From contig CAVSMB010000014.1 in NCBI GenBank assembly GCA_963728925.1, forward strand, positions 186,001 to 250,000: a DNA stretch of 64,000 nucleotides, in the 5' to 3' direction. The DNA is from JBBPZA01 sp963728925 (lineage in GTDB: Bacteria; Actinomycetota; Thermoleophilia; Solirubrobacterales; Solirubrobacteraceae). Shown in pieces: positions 1 through 7,303 of this stretch. Position numbers and translations under genes: made by a program. The notes below the pieces were generated by a model. It ran no database searches. It was given only the letters and a program-made list of their open reading frames with translations, and was not told the origin of the DNA. How positions within the stretch are numbered: position 1 is the stretch's first letter; every line of letters begins with the position of its first letter.

Positions 1-366
1 GTCTTCGAGAGCTTCGAGGTCCCCGACGAGGGCATCGGCTGCGGCTTCCACGAGGCGGTTCGCGGCGTGCTCTCCCACCACCTGGTCATCCGCGACAAGA
101 AGATCGCCAACTACCACCCCTATCCGCCGACGCCGTGGAACGGCAGCCCCACCGACTCCTACGGGACCCTCGGGCCCTACGAGGACGGGGTGACCGGGCA
201 GCCGATCTTCGAGGAGAACGACCAGGAGAACTTCCGGGGGATCGACATCATGCGCGCGGTGCGCAGCTTCGACCCGTGCCTGCCGTGCGGGGTGCACATG
301 TACCTCGGCAACGGCAAGACCCTGAAGCGCACGCACTCGCCGATGTTCGGCGCGCAGGGCGGCTGA
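1..366 (+). CDS. NiFe-hydrogenase large subunit, C-terminal part (5' end outside window)
   Basis: The frame is open from base 1 and gives the last 121 residues of a NiFe-hydrogenase large (catalytic) subunit. The C-terminal nickel-binding L2 motif is intact: DPCLPCGVHMYL, encoded from about 271. The two cysteines bind the Ni and bridge to Fe. In this family a maturation protease normally cleaves after the His of this motif, and about 15-18 residues follow it here, so the precursor form is encoded. Downstream genes match actinobacterial group 1h (high-affinity, atmospheric H2 uptake) operons, but the subgroup cannot be fixed from this fragment. Both metal ligands are Cys, so it is not a NiFeSe enzyme. 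Confidence 0.93.
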   Translation, partial: VFESFEVPDEGIGCGFHEAVRGVLSHHLVIRDKKIANYHPYPPTPWNGSPTDSYGTLGPYEDGVTGQPIFEENDQENFRGIDIMRAVRSFDPCLPCGVHMYLGNGKTLKRTHSPMFGAQGG

Positions 367-370
367 GGCG

Positions 371-1369
371 ATGGCGATCGACGACGACCGGGCGGCCGCC
401 GAGAGGGTCGCGAGGGTCGAGACGCTCCTCGAGGACGTCGAGGGGCTCCCCGACCCGGCGGCTCGCGAGACGGCCTCCGAGCTCGTCGCGGCTCTGGTGG
501 AGCTCTACGGCGACGGCCTCGCGCGGGTGATGGAGGCGGTCGACGAGCCGGCCCGTGCCGCGTTCGCGGGCGACGATGTGCTCGCTCATCTCCTGCTGCT
601 CCACGACCTCCATCCGGTGGCGCTCGAGGACCGCGTGCGCGGGGCGCTGGACGAGGTCTCGCCCTACCTGGAGTCCCACGGTGGCGGCGTGGAGATCGCC
701 GGGATCGAGGACGGCGTGGTGCGCCTGCGCCTGGAGGGCAGCTGCAACGGGTGCCCGTCCTCGACGATGACCCTCAAGCTCGCCATCGAGGACGCCATCC
801 GCAAAGCGGCGCCGGACGTCGAGCGCATCGAGGCGGAGGGGGTCACGGCACCGGCGGCGGGGCCCGACGGGCTGATCCAGCTCGGCGCGCCTGGCGGGGC
901 TGCGGCGGCACCGGCGGCATCGGCGGCCGACGGGCTGATCCAGCTCGAGGTCGCCGGGCCCGGCGGCGGAGGCCGGTCGCCCAGTGGGAACGGCGGCTCG
1001 GCGGCCGGTGGGGTCCCGATGGCGAGCGGCGGCTCGCCCGACGGCGACTCCTGGGCCACGGCCGGCTCGCTACAGGAGCTCCCGGCGGGCTGCACGCTGG
1101 TCAAGCGGGTCGGCGGCGATCCAGTCCTGTTCACGCGGATCGAGGCCACCTTCTACGCCTACCGGCCCGCCTGCCCGGGCTGTCATTCCTCGCTCGAGGG
1201 CGCCGCGCTGGAGCGTGTCGACCTCGTCTGCCCCGAGTGCGCGCGCCGCTACGACGCGATCCGTGCGGGGCGCTGCCTGGACGAGCCCACGCTCTACCTC
1301 GACCCCGTCCCCCTGCTCGTCGCCGACTCCGGCCTCGTGAAGGTGGCGGTCGGGGCGCCGGTGGCCTAG
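371..1369 (+). CDS. NifU-like iron-sulfur protein with C-terminal CxxC/CxxC domain (hydrogenase-associated)
   Basis: 332 aa. The N-terminal third is helical. Then comes a NifU C-terminal-type domain with CNGC at about residues 125-128, the usual Fe-S scaffold/carrier motif. A Gly/Ala-rich linker follows that contains the hexapeptide DGLIQL twice. The C-terminus has a second metal-site-like module, CPGC (about 269-272) and CPEC (about 289-292), resembling a zinc-ribbon or Rieske-like fold. The gene starts 4 bases after the hydrogenase stop. A NifU-domain protein right after the large subunit is usual in actinobacterial uptake-hydrogenase operons, where it probably delivers Fe-S clusters or passes electrons. 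That role is inferred. Confidence 0.85.
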   Translation: MAIDDDRAAAERVARVETLLEDVEGLPDPAARETASELVAALVELYGDGLARVMEAVDEPARAAFAGDDVLAHLLLLHDLHPVALEDRVRGALDEVSPYLESHGGGVEIAGIEDGVVRLRLEGSCNGCPSSTMTLKLAIEDAIRKAAPDVERIEAEGVTAPAAGPDGLIQLGAPGGAAAAPAASAADGLIQLEVAGPGGGGRSPSGNGGSAAGGVPMASGGSPDGDSWATAGSLQELPAGCTLVKRVGGDPVLFTRIEATFYAYRPACPGCHSSLEGAALERVDLVCPECARRYDAIRAGRCLDEPTLYLDPVPLLVADSGLVKVAVGAPVA

Positions 1370-2035
1370 GTGACGACGTCGCTGCGCTCGACCCGGCTGG
1401 CGCAGGTCGCGCGGCGTGGTGCGGCTCCGACGCAGGCCGAGGCCGAGCCCGAGCGCTGCGGGCTGTGCGGCGAGGCGATCGCGCCCAAGCACCGCCACGT
1501 GCTGGACCTGCGGACGCGCGACATGCAGTGCGCGTGCCGCGCGTGCGCGATCCTCTTCGACCGCGGTGCCGCCGGCGGCGGCCACTACCGCCTGGTGCCC
1601 GACCGCCGCCTGGCGCTGGAGGGCTTCGCACTCGATGACGTGCAGTGGGCGGAGCTGCGGATCCCCGTGGACATGGCGTTCTTCTTCCACGACAGCGGTC
1701 CCGGGAAGGTCGTGGCCTACTACCCGAGCCCGATGGGGCCGACCGAGTCGCTGCTGTCGCTGGAGGCGTGGGACGCGATCGAGGGCGCCAACCCGATCCT
1801 GCGCACGCTCGAGCAGGACGTGGAGGCGCTGCTCGTCGACCGCTCGCGCGGCCATCGCCGCTACTTCCTCGTGCCGATCGAGGACTGCTACTCGCTCGTC
1901 GGGCTGATCCGCACGCGCTGGCGCGGGCTGACGGGCGGCGAAGAGGTCTGGAAGGAGATCGAGCGCTTCTTCGAGGCGCTCTCGACCGCCCCCGCGGCCG
2001 CGGCCGCGGCCGGGCGAGAGGAGACGACCGCATGA
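1370..2035 (+). CDS. DUF5947-family protein of hydrogenase operon
   Basis: 221 aa; GTG start directly after the previous TAG. Near the N-terminus it has a CGLCGE motif and a CACRAC motif, about 30 residues apart, which look like a four-Cys metal site. The rest is a compact alpha/beta domain (for example the VDMAFFFHDS and YYPSPMGPTES segments). This matches my memory of DUF5947, a family found almost only beside NiFe-hydrogenase genes; its function is unknown. The C-terminus is a low-complexity Ala run. The stop overlaps the next start (ATGA), so translation is probably coupled. Confidence 0.8.
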   Translation: MTTSLRSTRLAQVARRGAAPTQAEAEPERCGLCGEAIAPKHRHVLDLRTRDMQCACRACAILFDRGAAGGGHYRLVPDRRLALEGFALDDVQWAELRIPVDMAFFFHDSGPGKVVAYYPSPMGPTESLLSLEAWDAIEGANPILRTLEQDVEALLVDRSRGHRRYFLVPIEDCYSLVGLIRTRWRGLTGGEEVWKEIERFFEALSTAPAAAAAAGREETTA

Positions 2036-2238
2036 CGATCAGAGTCGGCACCCCCGACGTCGACCCGGGCCTGCCCTCCCACGTGGAGGGCATCAAGCAG
2101 GGAAACGCCAAGGGCAACTACGAGAGCCAGGCCGGGCACAACGCCGACGGCACGGCGACGGCCGAGCGGTCGACCGGGATCAGCCCGAAGAGGCGCGGCC
2201 CGATCGACCCGCGGATGCCGAACATCCCGCCGGGGTAG
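2032..2238 (+). CDS. 68-aa conserved small protein of hydrogenase operon
   Basis: 68 aa starting MTIRVGTPDVDPGLPSHVEG, with a Gly/Asn-rich middle and the C-terminal motif DPRMPNIPPG. It has no cysteine, no membrane segment and no signal peptide, and is probably largely extended. The ATG overlaps the upstream stop (ATGA), and the next gene begins 2 bases after its stop. Proteins of this size and sequence style sit at the same place in other actinobacterial hydrogenase operons as I recall them. No function is known. Tight coupling suggests an assembly or structural role in the hydrogenase complex. Confidence 0.75.
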   Translation: MTIRVGTPDVDPGLPSHVEGIKQGNAKGNYESQAGHNADGTATAERSTGISPKRRGPIDPRMPNIPPG

Positions 2239-2240
2239 GG

Positions 2241-2912
2241 GTGGAGGCCGCGCTCCCCGACCGCCTCGTCGCGCCCGTCCTCAGCTTCGCCGTGCGCGAC
2301 GGCGGCGTGCTCAGCCCGGCCGCAGGCCCGACCCTGCGCTTCGCGCTGGAGATCGAGGTCGGCGACGGGGCGCCGGTGCGCTCCGTCGCGCTCAACGTCG
2401 AGTTGCGCATCGCGGCGACGCGGCGCGCCTACGACGAGGCGGCGGAGCGGCGGCTGGTCGAGCTCTTCGGCGCACCTGACCAGTGGCCCCGGACGCTGCG
2501 CAGCCTGCACTGGACGAGCCTGACCCTCAACGTCCCGCCCTTCCACGGCCACACCGTCGTCGAGCTGGCGGTGCCCTGCACCTACGACCTCGAGGTCACA
2601 GCGTCGCAGTACTTCAACGCGCTCGAGGACGGCCAGGTGCCGCTCGAGTTCCTCTTCACCGGGACGGTGTTCTACACCGACGACGGTCGCATGCAGGTCG
2701 GCCGCATCGGGTGGGACAAGGAGGCCGACTACCGGCTCCCAGTCGCCGTGTGGCGCGAGATGGTCGACCTCCACTTCCCCGACAGCGCATGGCTGCGACT
2801 GCGACGCGAGAGCTTCGACGCGCTGCGCGCGTACAAGGCGCGCCACACGCTCCTGAGCTGGGAGGAGACGATCGCGCGACTGCTCCGCGAGGAGGAGGAC
2901 GGTCACGCGTGA
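2241..2912 (+). CDS. DUF6084-family protein of hydrogenase operon
   Basis: 223 aa; GTG start 2 bases after the preceding stop. The protein is beta-rich, with long alternating strands (for example LNVPPFHGHTVVELAVPCTYDLEV). It resembles the family I know as DUF6084, which occurs in hydrogenase clusters; function unknown. There is no signal peptide, transmembrane segment or Cys cluster. Its stop overlaps the next GTG (GTGA), keeping the operon unbroken. An assembly or complex subunit role is inferred from position only. Confidence 0.75.
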   Translation: MEAALPDRLVAPVLSFAVRDGGVLSPAAGPTLRFALEIEVGDGAPVRSVALNVELRIAATRRAYDEAAERRLVELFGAPDQWPRTLRSLHWTSLTLNVPPFHGHTVVELAVPCTYDLEVTASQYFNALEDGQVPLEFLFTGTVFYTDDGRMQVGRIGWDKEADYRLPVAVWREMVDLHFPDSAWLRLRRESFDALRAYKARHTLLSWEETIARLLREEEDGHA

Positions 2913-3916
2913 CTCCCGATCCCGTCCGCCAGATCGCCGACGCCGTTCTCTACGAGGGCTACATCCTGTGGCCCTACCGGCGCTCGGCGCTCAAGAACCG
3001 TCAGCGCTGGACCTTCGGCGGCGTCTACCCGCGCGGGCACAGCGAGGGGCGCGAGGACGACCCCTGGATGATGCGCACCCAGGTCGTGACGGAGGGCGCC
3101 GGTGACGCGCGGCTCGACGTGCGCGTGCGCTTCCTCCACGTCGTCGCCCGCCGCCTGTTCGCCATCGGGCCGGAGGGGCCGGAGCCGGTCGACGAGCTGC
3201 GCGTCGGCGACGAGCGCCACATTGCGTGGGAGGAGGCGACCGAGCGCGAGGTCGTGGTCGAGGGGCTGGAGCTCGGAGCGCTGCGCGAAGGAAGGCGCGC
3301 GCCGGTCGCCGTCGCCGCCGGTGAGGAGACCGAGGAGCTGCGCGATCCCGCGGGCCGTCTCGCCGGCACGGTGGTGCGCAGCTGGCGCGGGCTCAAGGGC
3401 GAGGTGGCGATCGACGCACAGGGGGTCGCCGACGGCGTGTACCGCGTGACCGTCGAGATCGCCAACACCACGCCGTGGCCGGGCGGCACGCGCGAGGAGG
3501 CGCTCGAGCGGACGTTCTGCTCGGCGCACACCGTCCTGCGTGCGCAGGATGCGGCCTTCGTGTCGTGCACCGATCCCCCCGAGCGGCTCGCCGAGGCGGC
3601 GCGCGCGTGCGAGAACGAGGGCACGTGGCCCGTGCTCGTCGGCGAGCCCGACGACCGCGGAATCGTGCTCTCCTCGCCGATCATCCTCGAGGACCACCCG
3701 CGCATCGCGCCCGAGAGCCCCGGCGACCTCTTCGACGGCGGCGAGATCGACCAGCTCCTGATCCTCAACATCCTCAGCCTGACCGACGAGGAGAAGGCCG
3801 AGATGCGCGCCTCGGACCCGCGCGCGCGAGAGATCCTCGAGCGCACCGAGGGGCTCACGGAGGAGCAGCTCATGGCCCTGCATGGGACGATCCGCGAATT
3901 CGGGTACGCGGGCTAG
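2909..3916 (+). CDS. Uncharacterised 335-aa protein of hydrogenase operon
   Basis: 335 aa; the GTG at 2909 is chosen because it overlaps the upstream stop (GTGA). The open frame extends further upstream, but only as a shadow of the DUF6084-type gene. The N-terminus (DAVLYEGYILWPYRRSALKN) and the segments FCSAHTVL and SCTDPP are distinctive; the C-terminal half is acidic and helical. No catalytic motif, membrane segment or known domain was recognised. Its place between the DUF6084-type gene and the maturation protease implies a part in hydrogenase biogenesis or partner binding. No function should be assigned on the sequence alone. Confidence 0.8.
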   Translation: MTPDPVRQIADAVLYEGYILWPYRRSALKNRQRWTFGGVYPRGHSEGREDDPWMMRTQVVTEGAGDARLDVRVRFLHVVARRLFAIGPEGPEPVDELRVGDERHIAWEEATEREVVVEGLELGALREGRRAPVAVAAGEETEELRDPAGRLAGTVVRSWRGLKGEVAIDAQGVADGVYRVTVEIANTTPWPGGTREEALERTFCSAHTVLRAQDAAFVSCTDPPERLAEAARACENEGTWPVLVGEPDDRGIVLSSPIILEDHPRIAPESPGDLFDGGEIDQLLILNILSLTDEEKAEMRASDPRAREILERTEGLTEEQLMALHGTIREFGYAG

Positions 3917-3920
3917 CGCG

Positions 3921-4730
3921 GTGGACGGCTTCTCCCACCTCCAGGGGACGGCGCCTCGCAGCGTCGGCGTCGACGGGATGCAGGTCGGCCGCGGCAGCCG
4001 CGTGGTCCTGCGCCCGCGCGCAGGCGGCGACGTCTTCGACCGCGCGGTCGACGGCCGCGTGGCGATCGTCGAGCAGCTCCACGAGGACCTCGAGGGCAAG
4101 GTCCACCTCGCGGTGACGCTCGAGGACGACCCCGGCCGCGACCTCGGCGAGCAGCGCCAGCCCGGGCACCGCTTCTTCTTCTCGCCCGAGGAGGTCGAGC
4201 CGCTGGCCGGCCCGCCGCCGCCCTCGACGCGCGTGCTTGTCGCCGGCATCGGCAACATCTTCCTGGCCGACGACGGCTTCGGGGTGGAGGTCGCGCGGCG
4301 TCTCGCGACGCGCGAGCGGCCGCCGGGCGTGCAGGTCGAGGACTTCGGGATCCGCGGCATGGACCTCGTCTACGCGCTGGGGGAGGGCTACGACGCGGCC
4401 GTCTTCGTCGACGCCATCCCGCGCGGCGAGCCGCCGGGAACGCTCTTCGTGATCGAGCCCGAGATCGACGGCGAGGCGCAGGTCGGGCTCGACGGCCACG
4501 GCATGGACCCGGTGAAGGTGCTCGCGCTCGCGGGCCAGCTCGGGCCGGTGCCCGCGCGGATCCTCCTGGTCGGCTGCGAGCCGGCTATCCACATGACCGG
4601 CGAGGAGGAGGAACTCGTCGGCGAGCTGAGCCCGCCCGTGCTGGCGGCGGTCGACGAGGCCGTCGCGCTCGTGGAGTCGGTGGTAGCGGACATCGTGCAG
4701 GACGACAACGACGAAGGAGGCACGTCATGA
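3921..4730 (+). CDS. Hydrogenase maturation protease with extra N-terminal domain
   Basis: 269 aa; GTG start 4 bases after the previous stop. Residues from about 105 form a HyaD/HybD-type endopeptidase. GIGNIFLADDGFGVEVARRL carries the Ni-sensing acidic residue, and FGIRGMDLVYAL and the GHGMDPVKVL/GCEP segments complete the pattern. These proteases remove the C-terminal tail of the large subunit after nickel insertion. The first ~100 residues are a separate, beta-rich domain (RVVLRPRAGGDVFDRAVDGR) that E. coli HybD-like proteases of about 160 aa do not have. The substrate is presumably the large subunit at the window start. Confidence 0.88.
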   Translation: MDGFSHLQGTAPRSVGVDGMQVGRGSRVVLRPRAGGDVFDRAVDGRVAIVEQLHEDLEGKVHLAVTLEDDPGRDLGEQRQPGHRFFFSPEEVEPLAGPPPPSTRVLVAGIGNIFLADDGFGVEVARRLATRERPPGVQVEDFGIRGMDLVYALGEGYDAAVFVDAIPRGEPPGTLFVIEPEIDGEAQVGLDGHGMDPVKVLALAGQLGPVPARILLVGCEPAIHMTGEEEELVGELSPPVLAAVDEAVALVESVVADIVQDDNDEGGTS

Positions 4731-4831
4731 GCAAGCTACTGCTCGCGCTCACCGTGCTCGGCGGGGCTGGTGCGCTGGCGCGCACGCAGCTTCCCGAGTT
4801 CCGCCGGTACCTCAACGTCCGAAAGATGTAA
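4727..4831 (+). CDS. 34-aa membrane-anchored microprotein (DUF6893-like)
   Basis: 34 aa: a hydrophobic helix (about residues 3-18, LLLALTVLGGAGALA) followed by a basic tail with QLPEFRRYLNVRKM. The ATG overlaps the stop of the protease gene (ATGA), and an AAGGAGG ribosome site lies just upstream. It looks like the DUF6893 small-protein family of actinobacterial hydrogenase operons; that family name is from memory. One membrane helix with a conserved cytoplasmic tail would suit a tether for the hydrogenase or its electron relay. This is inference. Confidence 0.7.
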   Translation: MSKLLLALTVLGGAGALARTQLPEFRRYLNVRKM

Positions 4832-4839
4832 GGCCGCTC

Positions 4840-5523
4840 GTGCACCGGACCAAGGTCAGGGTCGTCGAGGACGCGCTCGACGCCAACAACACGATCGCCC
4901 GCGCGAACCGCAACGACTTCGATCGCGCGGACGTGCGGGTGGTCAACCTGATGAGCGCGCCCGGAGCGGGCAAGACCAGCCTGCTCGAGGCGGCGCTGCG
5001 CGGCGGGCTCGACCGCGTGCGCGCGGGCGTGCTCGAGGGCGACGTGCAGGGCAGCCTGGACGCCGACCGGCTCGCGGCGCTGCACGTGCCGGTGACCCAG
5101 CTCAACACGGACTCGGGGTTCGGCGGCGAGTGCCATCTCGACGCGAACATGGTGCGCTCGGCGCTGCCCGAGGTCTCCCTCGACGAGCTCGATCTGCTGG
5201 TGATCGAGAACGTCGGGAACCTGGTCTGTCCCGCGGAGTTCCGGGTGGGCGAGGACGCGCGCGCGATGGTGTGCTCGGTCACGGAGGGCGAGGACAAGCC
5301 GCTGAAGTACCCGCTCATGTTCCGGGTCTGCGAGCTCGTGGTCATCAACAAGGCCGACCTGCTCCCGCACCTGGACTTCGACCTCGACCGCTTCCTCTAC
5401 AACCTCGACGCGGTGCATCCGGGCGTCGACCGAATGCTGGTCAGCGCACGGACCGGCGAGGGAGTCGCCGCCCTGCGCGCGTGGCTCGTGGGGGTGGCGC
5501 ACAGGGACGACCCCGGCCCGTGA
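4840..5523 (+). CDS. hypB: Hydrogenase nickel-incorporation GTPase HypB
   Basis: 227 aa; GTG start. G-domain motifs are present: Walker A APGAGKTS (about residues 40-47), the conserved GECHLD metal-site Cys-His (about 97-98) and NKAD (about 169). HypB uses GTP hydrolysis to help load nickel into the large-subunit precursor, usually with HypA. This copy lacks the His-rich N-terminal nickel-storage stretch seen in some HypB. No hypA is visible in the window. The stop overlaps the next GTG (GTGA). Confidence 0.95.
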   Translation: MHRTKVRVVEDALDANNTIARANRNDFDRADVRVVNLMSAPGAGKTSLLEAALRGGLDRVRAGVLEGDVQGSLDADRLAALHVPVTQLNTDSGFGGECHLDANMVRSALPEVSLDELDLLVIENVGNLVCPAEFRVGEDARAMVCSVTEGEDKPLKYPLMFRVCELVVINKADLLPHLDFDLDRFLYNLDAVHPGVDRMLVSARTGEGVAALRAWLVGVAHRDDPGP

Positions 5524-6845
5524 GCGACGCCGTCGCCTCCGACGCGATCGCGCTCCGGCTCGAGGAGCGCGTCGAGGCGGGGCGGCGCTTCTTCGGCGCC
5601 GAGGCCGAGCGCCTGGCGGTCCTGTGCCACCGGATGGCCGAGCGCTTCGCCCGCGGCGGCCGGCTGATCGCCCTCGGCGAGGGCGCGGCGGGGCGCTCGG
5701 ACGCGCGCCACGTCGCCGTGGAGTTCGTACATCCGGTGATCGTCGGCAAGCGGGCGCTGCCCGCGCTCGGGCTCGCGGGGGAGGGCGGCCCGCTCGCGGA
5801 GCAGGCCGACCTCGTGTGCGAGGCGGGGGATATCGTGATGGCCTTCGGGCCGCAGACTGGCTCGGCGGGGCCTGGCGACGACCTCGCCGGCGCGGCACCT
5901 CGCCGCGACCTCGCCGGCGCGGCACCTCGCCAGGACCTCGCCGGCGCGGCGCCCGTCGACGATCTCGCCGGCGCGGCACCCGGTGACGATCTCACGCGTT
6001 CTCTCGCGATCGCCCGCTCGCGCGGGTGCCTGACCGCCGCCTTCGGCGCCGGCGACCCCGAGTGGGCCTTCCTTCCGCCGAGCGAGGACCCCTTCGTTCG
6101 CCAGGAGCTCGTCGAGACGCTCTACCACGTGCTGTGGGAGCTCGTGCACGTCTTCTTCGACCACCGCGGGCTGCTCGAGGGTCGCGAGGCGCGCCGTGTC
6201 CACGACACCGGCGCCTCGAGCTTCCTGTACCCGTTCCTCGCCGAGGCGCAGGACGACCTCGAGGCCGTGCTGGCGGACGTGCGTGGCTCGATCGTCATGA
6301 AGGCGCAGGAGGTCGGCGAGCTGCGCGCCCAGACGCTCACCGAGGGGCGGGCGGCGCTCGTCGCGGCCGCCGCCGCGCTGCGCGCGCGCCTCGACGGCGG
6401 AGGGCGCGTGCTCGCGCTGGGCAACGGCGGCTCGGCGACCGACGCGATGGACGTCGTGGCCGACTTCCGCGACCCGCCGGCGGGATGGCCGCGGCGGCGC
6501 GCGCTCGACCTCACCGAGGACCCGGCGATCCTCACAGCGATCGCCAACGACGTCGGCATCGAGGCGATCTTCGCGCGCCAGGTGATCGCCCACGGCCGCG
6601 AGGGGGACGTGCTGCTCGCGCTCTCGACGAGCGGCAGCTCGGCGAACGTCATCGCCGCGCTCGCGGAGGCGCGCCGGCGCGGCCTGACCACGGTGGCGAT
6701 GGTCGGCTACGACGGCGGGCGCGTGGCCGACGAGCGGCTCGCCGACCACGTGGTCGTCACCCGCTCGCAGCACATCCCGCGCATCCAGGAGGCCCAGGCG
6801 AGCGCTTACCACGTGTTGCGCGAGCTGGTGGAGACGGCGGGATGA
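5520..6845 (+). CDS. Double SIS-domain protein (GmhA-like) with tandem-repeat linker
   Basis: 441 aa; the GTG at 5520 overlaps the hypB stop. Two sugar-isomerase (SIS) domains are joined. The C-terminal one is GmhA-like, with GNGGSATDAMDVVADF near residue 300 and LSTSGSSANVIAAL near 365. The N-terminal one is divergent and interrupted at residues 121-156 by four copies of a nonapeptide of the form DLAGAAPxx. SIS proteins bind phosphosugars, and GmhA-type genes occur in actinobacterial hydrogenase operons for unknown reasons. The stop overlaps the next ATG (ATGA), so it is translationally tied to the maturation set. Confidence 0.82.
   Translation: MSDAVASDAIALRLEERVEAGRRFFGAEAERLAVLCHRMAERFARGGRLIALGEGAAGRSDARHVAVEFVHPVIVGKRALPALGLAGEGGPLAEQADLVCEAGDIVMAFGPQTGSAGPGDDLAGAAPRRDLAGAAPRQDLAGAAPVDDLAGAAPGDDLTRSLAIARSRGCLTAAFGAGDPEWAFLPPSEDPFVRQELVETLYHVLWELVHVFFDHRGLLEGREARRVHDTGASSFLYPFLAEAQDDLEAVLADVRGSIVMKAQEVGELRAQTLTEGRAALVAAAAALRARLDGGGRVLALGNGGSATDAMDVVADFRDPPAGWPRRRALDLTEDPAILTAIANDVGIEAIFARQVIAHGREGDVLLALSTSGSSANVIAALAEARRRGLTTVAMVGYDGGRVADERLADHVVVTRSQHIPRIQEAQASAYHVLRELVETAG
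5880..5987 (+). repeat. Four tandem 27-bp repeats inside the SIS-domain gene
   Basis: Four in-frame 27-bp units encode DLAGAAPRR, DLAGAAPRQ, DLAGAAPVD and DLAGAAPGD, followed by a partial DL. The core gacctcgccggcgcggc is nearly invariant; variation sits in the last two or three codons. This is a coding minisatellite likely to change copy number by slippage without changing the frame. Confidence 0.95.
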
Positions 6846-7303
6846 ACGCGGCCGGCGGAGGAGGGCATCCTCTCGAGGTCGTCCACGCCGCGCTGCGTGG
6901 AGCGGTCGCCGCCATGGCCATGACCGGCGCGCGCGTGCTGACCGTCGAGCTCGGGCTCGTCGGCGAGACGCCGCCCCAGGCCATCGCGCGGCGCAAGGCG
7001 CGCGGCCTGGTGCGCCGGATCCCGCGGCGCAGGCGGCGCCTTGCCATCGAGCTCGGGCACTGGGGCGTCGGCGCGGCCGGCGGGGCGGCCTTCGGCGCGT
7101 TGCCCGACGAGGTCCGGCGCCGGCCCTGGGCGGGACCCGCCTACGGGCTGCTCTTCTGGCTCGGCTTCGAGCTCGTCGTCGCACCTGCGCTCGGGATCGG
7201 GTACGCCCTGCGGGCCCGGCCGGGCGAGCGGACGGCGCTCGCCGCCGACCACGTGCTCTACGGGCTCGTGCTCTCGGAGCTGCGAGCCCGGCCGCGAACG
7301 TGA
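6842..7303 (+). CDS. Small membrane protein of hydrogenase operon (YagU/DUF1440-like)
   Basis: 153 aa; the ATG overlaps the previous stop (ATGA) and the 3' end overlaps the hypF start. There are three to four hydrophobic segments (AALRGAVAAMAMTGARVL, the GVGAAGGAAFGAL region, YGLLFWLGFELVVAPALGIGY and a weaker C-terminal one) around a basic loop (RRIPRRRRRLAIELGHW). The layout recalls YagU/DUF1440 inner-membrane proteins. It may be a membrane partner of the hydrogenase, or simply carried along; the sequence does not decide. Confidence 0.65.
   Translation: MNAAGGGGHPLEVVHAALRGAVAAMAMTGARVLTVELGLVGETPPQAIARRKARGLVRRIPRRRRRLAIELGHWGVGAAGGAAFGALPDEVRRRPWAGPAYGLLFWLGFELVVAPALGIGYALRARPGERTALAADHVLYGLVLSELRARPRT

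Noticed and set aside
271..300. Selenocysteine-containing (NiFeSe) hydrogenase
   Set aside because: Both nickel-site positions in the L2 motif are Cys codons (tgc); no TGA is present there.
2483..2908. 142-residue N-terminal extension of the 335-aa hydrogenase protein
   Set aside because: It is the shadow frame of the DUF6084-type gene; the overlapping GTG at 2909 is the natural start.
5880..5987. Possible CRISPR-like array
   Set aside because: The 27-bp units are contiguous with no spacers and are in frame inside a conserved gene.
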